Of a DNA stretch of 62,314 bases, positions 33,716 through 43,224 are shown piece after piece (position 1 is the first letter of the stretch; the number at the start of each line of letters is the position of its first letter). The stretch lies in assembly GCA_002316005.1 (NCBI GenBank), contig DCIM01000021.1, positions 1-62,314 of the forward strand, given 5' to 3'. The notes under the pieces are model-generated. The model had not been told where the DNA came from. It did no database searches and saw nothing but the letters and a program-made list of their open reading frames with translations. The DNA is from Prevotellaceae bacterium UBA1726 (GTDB lineage: Bacteria; Bacteroidota; Bacteroidia; Bacteroidales; Bacteroidaceae). Both the position numbers and the translations under genes were made by a program.

Positions 33716-36379
33716 CTATTTCACGACAATCTTCACACCATTAACGATGTAGATTCCTTTTGGGAGATTTCCGTCAAACAGATTGGAAATCTTTCTTCCC
33801 TTAAGGTCGTAGATAGAGGTGATAGGTGATGGGTGATGGGTGATGGTACTGATGCCATCGGTAATGAGGTTGACATCAATGATATCCGATTCCTGCGAAT
33901 ACTTCGAACCAGCCTTTGCCCTTACCTTATAACTATACTGCTTCGCTGCGTCAAGACCAGTGAAGGTGAGACTTGTCTCGGTTGTCTGCTGCGAATCGAC
34001 AGGGGTGTATTCGTTGTAGGTATAGCCCACATACACATCATCGACAAGGAAATAGCCCAGAGAATGATGGTAGGTGATTCTCACGGCATCGGCATCATTG
34101 AGGGTGATGTTCTCGGTCTTCTCCTCGCCTGCTCCACCTCCGATGGAATCGCAGACAACGCTCCATTCGCCACCAACGAGTTGCTCCACCGACACATAGT
34201 TTTTCTTGTTGTTGCTACGGTGCCAAAAACGCAGATACTGCAGTTTGTTGCCAGGGTTGCTTGCCTGGAGATATGTCATGTCGGTGTTGAAACGGAACGA
34301 AGGGAGTTCCTCACCATAGTTCTGCGAACTTGGTGCTGTGGTGCAGTCGGTGCTCCATCCCTCAGGAAGGAGATAATCCTCGGCTGTGGCATTGGTGAAA
34401 CCCGTACCGCACTCGGTCTTTCCGGTCAGTTGGCGAGTAAGCAAAGTCACCTCATAAGCCTCTGCCGACTCCACCTTCTCCCAGTTTGCCGTGAACGAAG
34501 TGGCGGTGACATCAGTAGCCGAAGTGGCAACGACCACCTCCTCATCGACCTGTTTCTTTGTTGTCGAGAACGACTCAACGGTCATATCGGAAGACAGTTT
34601 TGAGTTGACCGCCATAATCTTTACGGTGTATTCCGTCTCTGCCTCGAGCGAGGTGAGTGAAAGACTGTTGCCTTCGTAGTTCTCCTTCTTGAGAATCTGC
34701 TCCTCGCCACGACTCACATATATATTATATGTACGGGCATACTCAGGGGCAGTCCAACGCAGAGTGGCAGTGGTGCCAGCGATATTCTCCACCTTGAGCG
34801 AAGGCGAGGCGAGGCGGTAGTCGGTGCCATCGAGCAGAATCTTCACTACCCCACTCTCTTCCTTCACATCAGCAAAACCGAACACATCCTTCACATTATT
34901 CCATGCATCGAAGGTGTAGTTGAGCACATTCTTCGAGCCAGGGAAGGTGTCACCGCTCGATGCTTCCATCTGATAGACATTGCCCGAAGCCTCCACCACA
35001 TCCACTCGTGGATGGTTGGAGTAGTAGTTTACCATATTGGCATCCCACATAGCCTGATTCTCGTCGATATGCCACACCAAGGCTCCATGTCCCGGCACAT
35101 ACTTATCCCATCCCTTCTGCTGGCGGTTTTCGATGACGAAATACTCATTGTCCTTGTTTGGCACACTCACACGATAGGCCATGATGCCCTCCTCGAGGAA
35201 AGGCAGGCTGATGATGGTGTCGGTAGTGGCTGTGAGTTCGGTGAGTTCCATCCACCCAAGACTGTAACGCTCGAAGGCGGTGAAGAGTGGTGGTGTGTTC
35301 TGATTGTTGTTGTACGAGCCGTTTGCCATCACATCCCACTCGAAAGGCATATTCATCGTAGCACCAGAGGTGCTGTAGTGGTCGGCAAGACCGAGCACAT
35401 GCCCGAACTCATGGACGAAGGTACCAATGCCCGTAGGAACATCCGTTGTGGCATTCATCTCATTAGAGACGGTGAAACGGTCGATTTTCACTCCATCGCG
35501 AGTGACAGAGTAGTCCTGGTCCTTGTTGTATCCAATCTGCGAGAGGTAGTTGCTATGAGGCCACACCTGAGAGGTGACGCCCGTCTCGTTCTGTCCATAG
35601 CCAGCATAGATGCAATAGATATTGTCGCACACGCCATCGCCATCGGTGTCGTATTCGGAGAAATCCACCTCCTCATCAATGAGGTCGATGACTTCGAGAA
35701 TCATCTTGTAGGTTGTCTCAATGCCCGCCATGACGGTGTTCACGCCACCAGCATATTCGGTACTGTTGCCTTTCACGGTCACAGGACCAAGGACATCGAA
35801 GTCGGGGTCGTAGAGGAAGTTTGAGGCTTTGGCATACCACTCATATACACATCCCTGAGCACCGTTCTTGCTGAATCCTTCCTTATGGAAGAAGTCATCG
35901 TAGTAGGCCACAGGACTGCTCATCGAGAACTTCGTGTCCTTATAGTTTACGAGAACGACGAGTGCCTTGTGCGAACCCGTTGTAGGTACTCCGTTCATCC
36001 TCACCACACGCTTCATCATATTCGGTGTAGTTGTGGATGGTTCGTAGGCAAGGAATTCGCCGACACAGTTCTTATCGATTGTGGCAAGAAACTGCTTTGC
36101 CTCTTCAGGGCGTCTGCCCACCTGTGAGGCCTCCAAGCCACTCGGTGTGAGTGAGAGGTTGGTGATGGTAGCATATTCGTAGTTGCCAGTGAGGGTGTTG
36201 AATGCCAGTGGGTAACCGTCTTCGGTCACGAGGAGGTGGCGGTGCTCATCACCGAGAAGGCGTGCTGCCACTACCGAACCATCGGCTTGCGTCAGTTTTA
36301 TCATTTTATGATAAGCCGGCATGGCAAGCACCTGAATCGTCCACACGAACGACAATACGAGTGGTAATAATTTCTTCAT
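33716..36379 (-). CDS. Secreted M6-family zinc metalloprotease with Fn3 domains and C-terminal tail
   Basis: 887 residues. The signal peptide is 'MKKLLPLVLSFVWTIQVLA'. An N-terminal prodomain-like region (about 20-110, 'YHKMIKLTQADGSVVAARLL') is followed by the protease domain. The zinc motif 'HEFGHVLGLADHY' lies at 323-335 (His323, Glu324, His327, further ligand near His334), and a Met-turn-like 'WDVMANGSY' follows. Two Fn3-type modules surround a jellyroll ('GTGFTNATAEDYLLPEGWST'), and the end is 'IYDLKGRKISNLFDGNLPKG' plus 'IYIVNGVKIVVK'. M6 proteases digest host or dietary proteins; immune inhibitor A is the type case. The linker before the tail is written in a GGTGATGGGTGATGG repeat. Confidence 0.9.
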   Translation of the reverse strand: MKKLLPLVLSFVWTIQVLAMPAYHKMIKLTQADGSVVAARLLGDEHRHLLVTEDGYPLAFNTLTGNYEYATITNLSLTPSGLEASQVGRRPEEAKQFLATIDKNCVGEFLAYEPSTTTPNMMKRVVRMNGVPTTGSHKALVVLVNYKDTKFSMSSPVAYYDDFFHKEGFSKNGAQGCVYEWYAKASNFLYDPDFDVLGPVTVKGNSTEYAGGVNTVMAGIETTYKMILEVIDLIDEEVDFSEYDTDGDGVCDNIYCIYAGYGQNETGVTSQVWPHSNYLSQIGYNKDQDYSVTRDGVKIDRFTVSNEMNATTDVPTGIGTFVHEFGHVLGLADHYSTSGATMNMPFEWDVMANGSYNNNQNTPPLFTAFERYSLGWMELTELTATTDTIISLPFLEEGIMAYRVSVPNKDNEYFVIENRQQKGWDKYVPGHGALVWHIDENQAMWDANMVNYYSNHPRVDVVEASGNVYQMEASSGDTFPGSKNVLNYTFDAWNNVKDVFGFADVKEESGVVKILLDGTDYRLASPSLKVENIAGTTATLRWTAPEYARTYNIYVSRGEEQILKKENYEGNSLSLTSLEAETEYTVKIMAVNSKLSSDMTVESFSTTKKQVDEEVVVATSATDVTATSFTANWEKVESAEAYEVTLLTRQLTGKTECGTGFTNATAEDYLLPEGWSTDCTTAPSSQNYGEELPSFRFNTDMTYLQASNPGNKLQYLRFWHRSNNKKNYVSVEQLVGGEWSVVCDSIGGGAGEEKTENITLNDADAVRITYHHSLGYFLVDDVYVGYTYNEYTPVDSQQTTETSLTFTGLDAAKQYSYKVRAKAGSKYSQESDIIDVNLITDGISTITHHPSPITSIYDLKGRKISNLFDGNLPKGIYIVNGVKIVVK

Positions 36380-36401
36380 CTTATGAAAAAGGGAGGAAAA
36401 T

Positions 36402-37700
36402 TTACTTTGCTATTTGCACCTTATTCTGCTTGAGCATAGGGATGCGGTTAGCACGGAGTGTGCGCTTCTGGCTGACAGGACGCGACTGGATTCTTGTCGA
36501 AGCCTTTGCACTGGTAGATGCTGGGGTGGTGAAGAAATTCTCTGTCACAGGACCCCACTCACCATTGGCATTCTTAGCCGAAGCAATTGCTACGCACGAG
36601 GTGTTAGGATTAATCTGGAAGTCGGTGGTGAGCGTCTCGTAGAAGAACCAGTTTGCCATATTCGTATATGGAGGTTCTGACTTCAGGTCGTTCTGAATCT
36701 CTTCCTTGTTGGCAGTGTAGCCTTCCTCGCCATCAACGACATACACGCCATAACGATAGCACGAAGCCTGATCGTTTGGAGTGAAGGTGATGAACTGACT
36801 TGGCAACTGCTCCTCGCCCCATGGCTGCAACTTATAGTCGCCGAGGGTGATGCTTACCTTTGCCTCACCAGTGCCACCGAGCGACTCTGTACGGAGGGCA
36901 ACGGTGTCGCAATCGGCATAATTGCCGTTCTTATCCCATGGCTGAACGAAAATCTCGTAGTCGGTGCCAGGTTTCATCTCATTCCACGAGATGTCCTTCG
37001 CATTTGTCTCGGTGTAGCCCCATGCCTGAATCATATCACCGAAGTTGGTAAAACCAAACCATGCCGCATAGACATCAAACTGACTCTGAATCTCGCCCTT
37101 CTCGCCAGCAACGCAGGCATAGCCCTTCACATCATCATTTGGAGTGCAGTGGATGGTGAAATCGTACTTGCCCACGCTCTTGATGGTTGTTGTCACCTTT
37201 GGATTTCCTACGAGAGGAGCCTTCGGTGTGGTGAAATCAGCACGGCAGAGGTCGCAAGCCACTCCATACTCATCGTAGCCAACAGTGACGGCCACATAAT
37301 CGGAGTTTGACTCGAGTTCAATGCCCGTGAGACTACCATTGAGGAAATCTTCCTCAAGCATACTTGAACCGTATTCCTCGATATACTGAATCATGTAATC
37401 AGGGTAGTTCCAGTAGTTTGCCACAATGGTGCGTGGGGCAACGGCAATGCGGAAACCCTTACAAGCCTCACTGCGAACAACGGTCACTGTGAGCGAGGTC
37501 AACTGCACATTGCTGACACTCACCTCGGCCTTCACCTCACCCTCAACCTTCGCGAACGACACTTCTTCCACGCGGTCGATGCGATAGCCTTTTGTCTCAT
37601 TGCTCTTCTTCACGAGCATTCGATACTCACTCTGAGCACTCACTGTACTGGCAAAGCAAATCATCATTGCCAATAGCACGAAATGAATCTTTTTAATCAT
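36402..37700 (-). CDS. Secreted Fn3-like protein, first gene of the metalloprotease operon
   Basis: 432 residues from the ATG of the signal peptide 'MIKKIHFVLLAMMICFASTVSAQ'; an ATG 19 codons upstream is rejected because the promoter lies there. The segment after the signal ('YRMLVKKSNETKGYRIDRVEEVSFA') is a short N-terminal module I have seen in other Bacteroidales surface proteins. Then come three Fn3-like repeats, each with conserved Tyr/Trp and 'G.DYEIFVQPWDKNGNYADCDTV' type ends. It ends 'RANRIPMLKQNKVQIAK', a basic tail unlike the sorting tails of its neighbours. No catalytic motif. The 22-bp gap to the protease gene indicates one transcript. Confidence 0.78.
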   Translation of the reverse strand: MIKKIHFVLLAMMICFASTVSAQSEYRMLVKKSNETKGYRIDRVEEVSFAKVEGEVKAEVSVSNVQLTSLTVTVVRSEACKGFRIAVAPRTIVANYWNYPDYMIQYIEEYGSSMLEEDFLNGSLTGIELESNSDYVAVTVGYDEYGVACDLCRADFTTPKAPLVGNPKVTTTIKSVGKYDFTIHCTPNDDVKGYACVAGEKGEIQSQFDVYAAWFGFTNFGDMIQAWGYTETNAKDISWNEMKPGTDYEIFVQPWDKNGNYADCDTVALRTESLGGTGEAKVSITLGDYKLQPWGEEQLPSQFITFTPNDQASCYRYGVYVVDGEEGYTANKEEIQNDLKSEPPYTNMANWFFYETLTTDFQINPNTSCVAIASAKNANGEWGPVTENFFTTPASTSAKASTRIQSRPVSQKRTLRANRIPMLKQNKVQIAK

Positions 37701-37753
37701 CTGGATATGTTTGTTTTGTTTATATTCTTTCTCTATGAGAAAATTCTCAAGTG

Positions 37754-37785
37754 GCAAAGGTAGTCAATTTTCACGCAAACACCAA
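37754..37785 (-). promoter_or_regulatory. Promoter for the metalloprotease operon
   Basis: On the minus strand TTTTG (37783-37787), about 20 bp, TACCTTTGCC (37753-37762), about 53 bp before the ATG at 37700. Confidence 0.6.
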
Positions 37786-37847
37786 AAGAAAAAGGTAAAA
37801 AAGTGAAAAAGAAAAAGGGTAAAAAAGAAAATATAAAATATTTTGTG

Positions 37848-37855
37848 TAACTTTG
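37848..37855 (+). promoter_or_regulatory. -7 element for the GLUG protein gene
   Basis: TAACTTTG at 37848-37855 fits the Bacteroidetes -7 box, 62 bp before the ATG. No good -33 TTG is found at 19-21 bp; the upstream DNA is A-rich. It is divergent from the metalloprotease promoter. Confidence 0.45.
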
Positions 37856-37917
37856 CAACGCAAAATGCGCTCTATAAGAGAGAGATTCGCAAACAAGACA
37901 AAGAATAAAACAAAAAT

Positions 37918-40900
37918 ATGAAGAAATCATTTTTCCTCTTGATGGTTGCACTTATGGCCACAATGACAGCCAGTGCCACCAACAACCTTACAAAGAAACT
38001 GCAGGATACACGAACAAATCCTATCGCATCATTCCATAAGCAGACAACACCTGGTCTTATGACCTTCGGCAGAGCCGAAGCAAACGGTCCTCGCCGCATT
38101 TCCGACTTTGACAAGAAGGGCGAGATAAAAGACGCTGAGTTGTTTGGCACCATCAATGGCGAGGACGGTTCGGTATGGTTCTACACTATGACCACCACCG
38201 AGTCGGCTACCATCCCTTATGCCTATGGCAGTGCCACCATCAACCTCTACGATAGCAGCAATGCTCTCGTCACAACCGTCACTTGCGAGGTGCCTGAGGG
38301 AATGAGGGTGAACTACATCGAGCCATTCGGCAACATCACTTCGAAATTCTATGACACCGACTCCAAGACAAAGGAGTTTGCCGTCTATCTCCACGAGGTG
38401 GGCGAAGACTATTCGTCGATAGGCCATTTCTTCATCTACAACACCAACGGCGCACTGGTACGTCAGTACGATGACCTCGGCAACATCATCTTCTTCGATG
38501 CTTCGGTGAAGTATGACACCTATCAGCGTGCATTCTTCGTAAATGGCGGTCAGGATGCCGAGGGCAATGCCACCACACGCATCAGTGTGATGAAACCAGC
38601 ATCGTGGAGCGCGAAGGAACCTACTGAGGAGCATGTCTTCGAGGTTCGCGACGACCTCATCGAATATAGCAACGGTCCTTGCTTCAATGCCTATAACATC
38701 GGAGGCAAGCCTTACTACATGCTCAGTTACTACGAGAAGCCATTCACACAGGGATGGGACGAGAACTACGAGATAATCCTCACCGAGAACAACAACTATG
38801 TTGTTGAGATATACGACAAGGAGTATAACCAGGTGACTACCTTCAAGGTGCCTGTCACTCATCCTGAGGAGGCTTATTGCAGTGAGTACACCTGCGGCCT
38901 CTACTCTTACGAGGACCTCAACCGTGGCTATTTCTCGGGCGATGACAACCTCAACATCGTCATCACCCGTATTGATGTACGCCTCGACACCGACGATGAC
39001 ACCTATCCTTATGCCTTCCTTGCCTACAACCAGGACGGTACGCTCATCAACACCATTGCCGAGAATGTAATCACATGGAAGCAGATGACCGACATCTGTG
39101 GTGAGGGCGACCAGGTGGGATGCATCTGTCTGAACGATGGCACCGAGACTCTCGACATCATCAACCTCCCTTCGTGCCAGAAGGCCATCACCTTCGAGGC
39201 TAATACAGCGGGAAGGAAGATTTCGAGCAACTACGACCGCTATCCTGTGGGCGATTCGTTCCAGTATGTCATTGGCATGGGCGATGCCGAGACCGATACT
39301 CAGGGAAATGTCATTGCTGCCATCGGATGGTTCAAGCAGGACGGTTCGCTCGACCATTTCACAAAGTTCAACCTCGGCGTGAACGGCGAGTATTTCACTC
39401 CGCTCATCGAGGGATATGCACTCAACCCTGCTCTCGTCAACACCGACTCGGCTCACGAGTACATATATATTGCAAAGGAACGCCGCAATGACGGTTCTGG
39501 CACTATCGAGAATGTACTTATCATTGCCGATGAGGAGGGTAACGAGATTCAGCGCTATTCGGGTGGTGCTGACAAGACTCTCCGCGTGGCGTCTGTCCTC
39601 GACACCGAGATTGGCAAACCTCGCCTCGTGGTGGGATTCACCGACAATGAACTCGACTCTTACGACATCGATTTCTACAGTCTTCCATTCGTGAAGTTCT
39701 CTGCTGGTGGTGACGGTTCGGCCGAGAATCCTTATATCATCACCTCTCCGGGCGACCTCGCTCAGATGGGTGCAGAACCAAATGCTCACTACATCCTCGG
39801 CAACAATATCGACATGAACGAGATTGCCGAACCATGGACTCCTATAAGTCAGTTTGGCGGTACTCTCGACGGTCAGGGCAATGCCATCGAAAACCTCTAC
39901 ATCGACACCGAGGACAGTTACGCCGGATTGGTGGGCTATCTCGTCAATGACGGCAGTTTCGTGAAGAATATCCATTTCACCAACCCTACCGTAGTGGTCA
40001 ATTCGGGCAATCGTTATGTGGGTATCGTGGCTGGTATGACAATGAAGACTGTCATCGATAGCGTCTTCGTATATAACCTCACCGCCTTTGGCGAAGGTAA
40101 TGCTGAATTCGGTGGTATTGCAGGACAGGCAACTTACTACACCACCCTTGCATCTAACTTCGTGAAGGATGCCGATATCAACATCCCTAATTGCTCTACC
40201 GTGGGTGGTATCGTGGGCGATACTCGTACCGCAACTACTGTTGATGCTTGTCTGTTCAGTGGCGAACTGACTGCTCAGAGCACAGTGGGTGGTATTGTGG
40301 GCACAACGGGCAAGGACTGCGCTGTTCGCAACTGTCATGTGAATGCCGACATCACTGCAAAGAACACCGTTGGTGGTCTCATCGGTTCGGCTGGTCGCAA
40401 TGAGGTGAGCCACAACTTCGTGGAGGGTGCTGTCACTGCTACCGAGGCTGAAATGTATGGCAACGCTTGCGTTGGTGGTGTGGCTGGTTCGCTCGAGAGT
40501 CTCTGGCAGGGCACTCCTTCGGTCATCATCAGTGGCAATGTGGTGGCTCTCACTGCTATCAACGCTCCTGAGGGTTCGGTTGCCGCTCATCGCATCGTGG
40601 GATTCACCATTGCCGACGAGCAGTATGAGGAGGGCGAGGCTCACAAGACTGAGCAAGGTCTTGCCGACAACTACGCCATCAACACTCTCGCTGCTCAGGG
40701 CGAGAAGGGCACTACCCTTCCTGATGGTGCTGATGTGGTGACGATAAACAAGGAATTCCTTGAGTCTATAGGTTTCCAGTATGGTTTCGATGCTGCCACC
40801 CCATGGACAGGCCTCACCTACCCTACCCTCTACATCGAGGACACCGAGGCCCCAACAGGCATTGACCAACCTGAAACTTGGAACCTGAAACCTGAAACCC

Positions 40901-40980
40901 ACAAATTCGTTGAGAACGGCCGTGTCATCATCATAAAGAACGGCAAGCGTTTCAACACCGCCGGACAAGAGATAAAGTAA
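37918..40980 (+). CDS. Large secreted protein with GLUG-repeat beta-helix and NGRVIII...GQEIK tail
   Basis: 1020 residues. The signal peptide is 'MKKSFFLLMVALMATMTASA'. Residues about 60-600 are beta-rich and may form a propeller. From about 600 ('GDGSAENPYIITSPGDLAQM') a repeat region resembling GLUG repeats begins ('YAGLVGYLVNDGSFVKNIHF', 'EFGGIAGQ', 'TVGGIVGDT', 'STVGGIVGTTG', 'NTVGGLIGSAG', 'CVGGVAGSL'), a right-handed beta-helix typical of adhesins. The tail is 'KFVENGRVIIIKNGKRFNTA' plus 'GQEIK'. The linker in front of it ('IDQPETWNLKPETH') is written in CCTGAAAC repeats. The SH3b-protein gene follows after 6 bp. Adhesin function is inference. Confidence 0.83.
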   Translation: MKKSFFLLMVALMATMTASATNNLTKKLQDTRTNPIASFHKQTTPGLMTFGRAEANGPRRISDFDKKGEIKDAELFGTINGEDGSVWFYTMTTTESATIPYAYGSATINLYDSSNALVTTVTCEVPEGMRVNYIEPFGNITSKFYDTDSKTKEFAVYLHEVGEDYSSIGHFFIYNTNGALVRQYDDLGNIIFFDASVKYDTYQRAFFVNGGQDAEGNATTRISVMKPASWSAKEPTEEHVFEVRDDLIEYSNGPCFNAYNIGGKPYYMLSYYEKPFTQGWDENYEIILTENNNYVVEIYDKEYNQVTTFKVPVTHPEEAYCSEYTCGLYSYEDLNRGYFSGDDNLNIVITRIDVRLDTDDDTYPYAFLAYNQDGTLINTIAENVITWKQMTDICGEGDQVGCICLNDGTETLDIINLPSCQKAITFEANTAGRKISSNYDRYPVGDSFQYVIGMGDAETDTQGNVIAAIGWFKQDGSLDHFTKFNLGVNGEYFTPLIEGYALNPALVNTDSAHEYIYIAKERRNDGSGTIENVLIIADEEGNEIQRYSGGADKTLRVASVLDTEIGKPRLVVGFTDNELDSYDIDFYSLPFVKFSAGGDGSAENPYIITSPGDLAQMGAEPNAHYILGNNIDMNEIAEPWTPISQFGGTLDGQGNAIENLYIDTEDSYAGLVGYLVNDGSFVKNIHFTNPTVVVNSGNRYVGIVAGMTMKTVIDSVFVYNLTAFGEGNAEFGGIAGQATYYTTLASNFVKDADINIPNCSTVGGIVGDTRTATTVDACLFSGELTAQSTVGGIVGTTGKDCAVRNCHVNADITAKNTVGGLIGSAGRNEVSHNFVEGAVTATEAEMYGNACVGGVAGSLESLWQGTPSVIISGNVVALTAINAPEGSVAAHRIVGFTIADEQYEEGEAHKTEQGLADNYAINTLAAQGEKGTTLPDGADVVTINKEFLESIGFQYGFDAATPWTGLTYPTLYIEDTEAPTGIDQPETWNLKPETHKFVENGRVIIIKNGKRFNTAGQEIK

Positions 40981-40986
40981 AAAGCA

Positions 40987-41703
40987 ATGAAAAGAATCAT
41001 TTTTTCAATCTTCGCAATGGCTATTGCCATTTGTTCGCAGGCTCAGACAATGGGCACAGTGAAAGGTAGTCAGAGCCTTCAGGAAGGTCCTGGCACTGAG
41101 TTCGCAAGTTTTGGTATGCTTCCTGCCGACTGCTCCGTACAGGTTCTTGAGGAGAAGGACGGTTGGACAAAGGTGGGCTTCGACTCACTCGACGAGGACG
41201 GCAAAGAGGCAATGCTCATCGGTTACATCCCTACCGACTACATCACCGTTGATGCAACGTCTGTAGCAAAGGACTATAGCAAACTTACTCGTGTTCAGGC
41301 ACCAGCAAAGAGTTGTGAGTGCAGCGTACTCGGTGCTGAGAACATCACTCCTAAGTCGGAGAAGAAGAGCACTTGTTCGCTTCGTATCAATGCCAAGGAT
41401 GCCACCTACGATGCTGTGGTGAAACTCTGCAATGTCGCTACCGGCGAGTGTGTGAGAATGGTGTATATGAAGCGTGGCACTGCGTTTATGATTGCCAACA
41501 TCCCTTATGGCGAATACTGCGTGAAGACCATCTCGGGCGAGGATCTTTGCAACCTCACTGCTGAGGACAACGGCTGGAACATTGCCTTTGCAAAGGAGGG
41601 TGTGAGCAGCAAGTCGCAGCAGACATTCAACTTCCAAAAGGAAGTGAACAACCTCCACAAGAGCACCACCCGCTCATGGGAGTTCGCCATTGAGAAGAGG
41701 TAA
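40987..41703 (+). CDS. Secreted protein with N-terminal SH3b-like domain
   Basis: 238 residues. The signal peptide is 'MKRIIFSIFAMAIAICSQAQ'. An SH3b-like domain covers about 22-92 ('LQEGPGTEFASFGMLPADC' ... 'GWTKVGF'), the kind that often binds cell-wall peptides. The second half (about 115-225) is a small beta domain ('SLRINAKDATYDAVVKLCNV', 'IPYGEYCVKTISG') that recalls carboxypeptidase-regulatory-like folds. Four cysteines are present. Only 6 bp separate it from the beta-helix protein gene, so the two are one transcript. Function unknown. Confidence 0.75.
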   Translation: MKRIIFSIFAMAIAICSQAQTMGTVKGSQSLQEGPGTEFASFGMLPADCSVQVLEEKDGWTKVGFDSLDEDGKEAMLIGYIPTDYITVDATSVAKDYSKLTRVQAPAKSCECSVLGAENITPKSEKKSTCSLRINAKDATYDAVVKLCNVATGECVRMVYMKRGTAFMIANIPYGEYCVKTISGEDLCNLTAEDNGWNIAFAKEGVSSKSQQTFNFQKEVNNLHKSTTRSWEFAIEKR

Positions 41704-41940
41704 CATCCCCTTTCCCCCACGGCCCCTTTCCCCGCTTCGCTTCCCTTTCCCCGTCCACTTCGTTAGGGGCGCTTTTGACTCGCTATCAAAATGCAGGAGT
41801 GAAATGCAAAAAAAATTAATGAAAAATTAATGGGTAATTGGTGATAATTAATGTTCAAAAAGAAAAAATATTTCCTGCGATTTTGAGCAAATCTCTCATT
41901 TATCATTTATCATTTATCATTTAGGGCTCTGCCCGCAATT
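41704..41940. repeat. Spacer made of four kinds of dispersed repeats
   Basis: In order: a C-rich run (cccctttcccc type), CTTTTGACTCGCTATCAAAA (41772-41797 with TGCAGG), an ATTAATG-rich element (41815-41858), and TCATTTATCATTTATCATTT (41889-41922) ending next to the ATG. Read in the frame of the following gene, the last unit would encode LSFIIYHLSF, but a TGA and no ATG precede it, so it is not translated from a normal start. I see no promoter consensus. Confidence 0.6.
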
Positions 41941-43224
41941 ATGAAACATCTACTCACAACACTTCTCCTCGTCCTTGCCTTGGGAGCAAGGGCTAACGAC
42001 GGTATCTACTACACCAGTGGCAACTTCCTCGTGCCTATCGCCGAGACCGATATCAGCGTGGCAAAGGAAATCCTTACCATCACCATCGGCAAGGACAGCC
42101 TCGCAATGGTGGATGTCTATTACGAATTCTTCAATGGCGGTGAGGCAAAGACCGTCACCATGGCTTTCGAGGCGGAAGCCCCTGCCGGTGACATGTGGCA
42201 ACCACTCAACCAGCAAGGCGTTCATCCTTGCATCAAGGATTTCACCGTCACAATGAACGGAAAAACGCTCGTTTATGACAATAAGGTCATCGCCATCCAT
42301 TTCGGCGAAGCAGGCAGAGTGACGGACTTCACCCCGCTCGACATGACACAATGGAAAGGTGTGGGCGAAGTGGACAATGACTTCCTGCCTTCATGTGACT
42401 GCGTCTATAATGCCTCGCTCGACAGTATCACGAGCTTCGCCTACGGCTATTTCTTCAAGGCTCCGTTCGCCAAGGGCAAGAACATCGTTCATCACACCTA
42501 CTCTTTCCGTATGAGCAGAAATGTGACAGAGAAGTTCCTCATCCCTTACTGGCTCACCCCTGCCACACGCTGGGCAAACAATCAGGTGGACGACTTCACC
42601 CTTCGCATCAAGGCAGAGGCTCCTGTGCAGGAGTTTTGCATGGCCGACGCCATCTTCGAGGCATCACCATTCACCATGGTGGGCGATGGCGATATCTATG
42701 AGATGACCACTGTCAGCGAGGAGCATTTTGCCTTTGTACGATTGGGCAACGATGCAGTGCTCGAGTGGCATGGAAAGAATTTCAGCCCAACGGAGGAGAT
42801 GACCATCAATTCGCCTGAGAGAGTACTCATGAATGCGGGATGGAGCGACCTTGTCGTTGTTGACAAGGACGGTATGGAATACCGATTCGTAGGCGATTGT
42901 GGCGAGGAGTATCTTGTCATGGCACAGGACTATGGACTCATCCCAAAGAAAGGATGTCGCACCTATGAGTCATCGCCATTCAATGGCACAGGTTGGGTAG
43001 TAGCGAAAGAGCCAGGTCGATATAATGTTCGTCAGGAACCTACCACCAAGAGTCCTGTCGTTGGCACCATCACCTACGAGGAAGGTTATCTGCCAGAGGC
43101 ATATCCATGTCTCGATCAAGTGCAGGAACCCGACACATGGTATTGGTGGTTCAAGATTCGTTATGGCGACAAGGTAGGCTATATCCGCACCGACCTCGCC
43201 GACTGGCATTCGTTGAACCTATAA
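41941..43224 (+). CDS. Secreted DUF4424-like protein with C-terminal SH3b domain
   Basis: 427 residues. The signal peptide is 'MKHLLTTLLLVLALGARA'. Residues about 20-330 form a beta-rich region starting 'NDGIYYTSGNFLVPIAETDI' that resembles DUF4424-type proteins (a structural domain of unknown role). An SH3b domain closes the protein at about 355-425 ('YNVRQEPTTKSPVVGTI' ... 'YWWFKIRYGDKVGYI'). Binding of peptidoglycan or another wall polymer is a guess from SH3b. The gene is enclosed by inverted copies of a 26-bp repeat and direct copies of an ATTAATG-rich repeat, which may mark it as a cassette. Confidence 0.72.
   Translation: MKHLLTTLLLVLALGARANDGIYYTSGNFLVPIAETDISVAKEILTITIGKDSLAMVDVYYEFFNGGEAKTVTMAFEAEAPAGDMWQPLNQQGVHPCIKDFTVTMNGKTLVYDNKVIAIHFGEAGRVTDFTPLDMTQWKGVGEVDNDFLPSCDCVYNASLDSITSFAYGYFFKAPFAKGKNIVHHTYSFRMSRNVTEKFLIPYWLTPATRWANNQVDDFTLRIKAEAPVQEFCMADAIFEASPFTMVGDGDIYEMTTVSEEHFAFVRLGNDAVLEWHGKNFSPTEEMTINSPERVLMNAGWSDLVVVDKDGMEYRFVGDCGEEYLVMAQDYGLIPKKGCRTYESSPFNGTGWVVAKEPGRYNVRQEPTTKSPVVGTITYEEGYLPEAYPCLDQVQEPDTWYWWFKIRYGDKVGYIRTDLADWHSLNL

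Noticed and set aside
38029..40968. A 979-codon open frame on the minus strand, opposite the GLUG protein gene.
   Set aside because: It is the complement of a gene with strong codon bias, its product has no signal, domain or sensible composition, and the plus-strand frame has a signal peptide, repeats and sorting tail.
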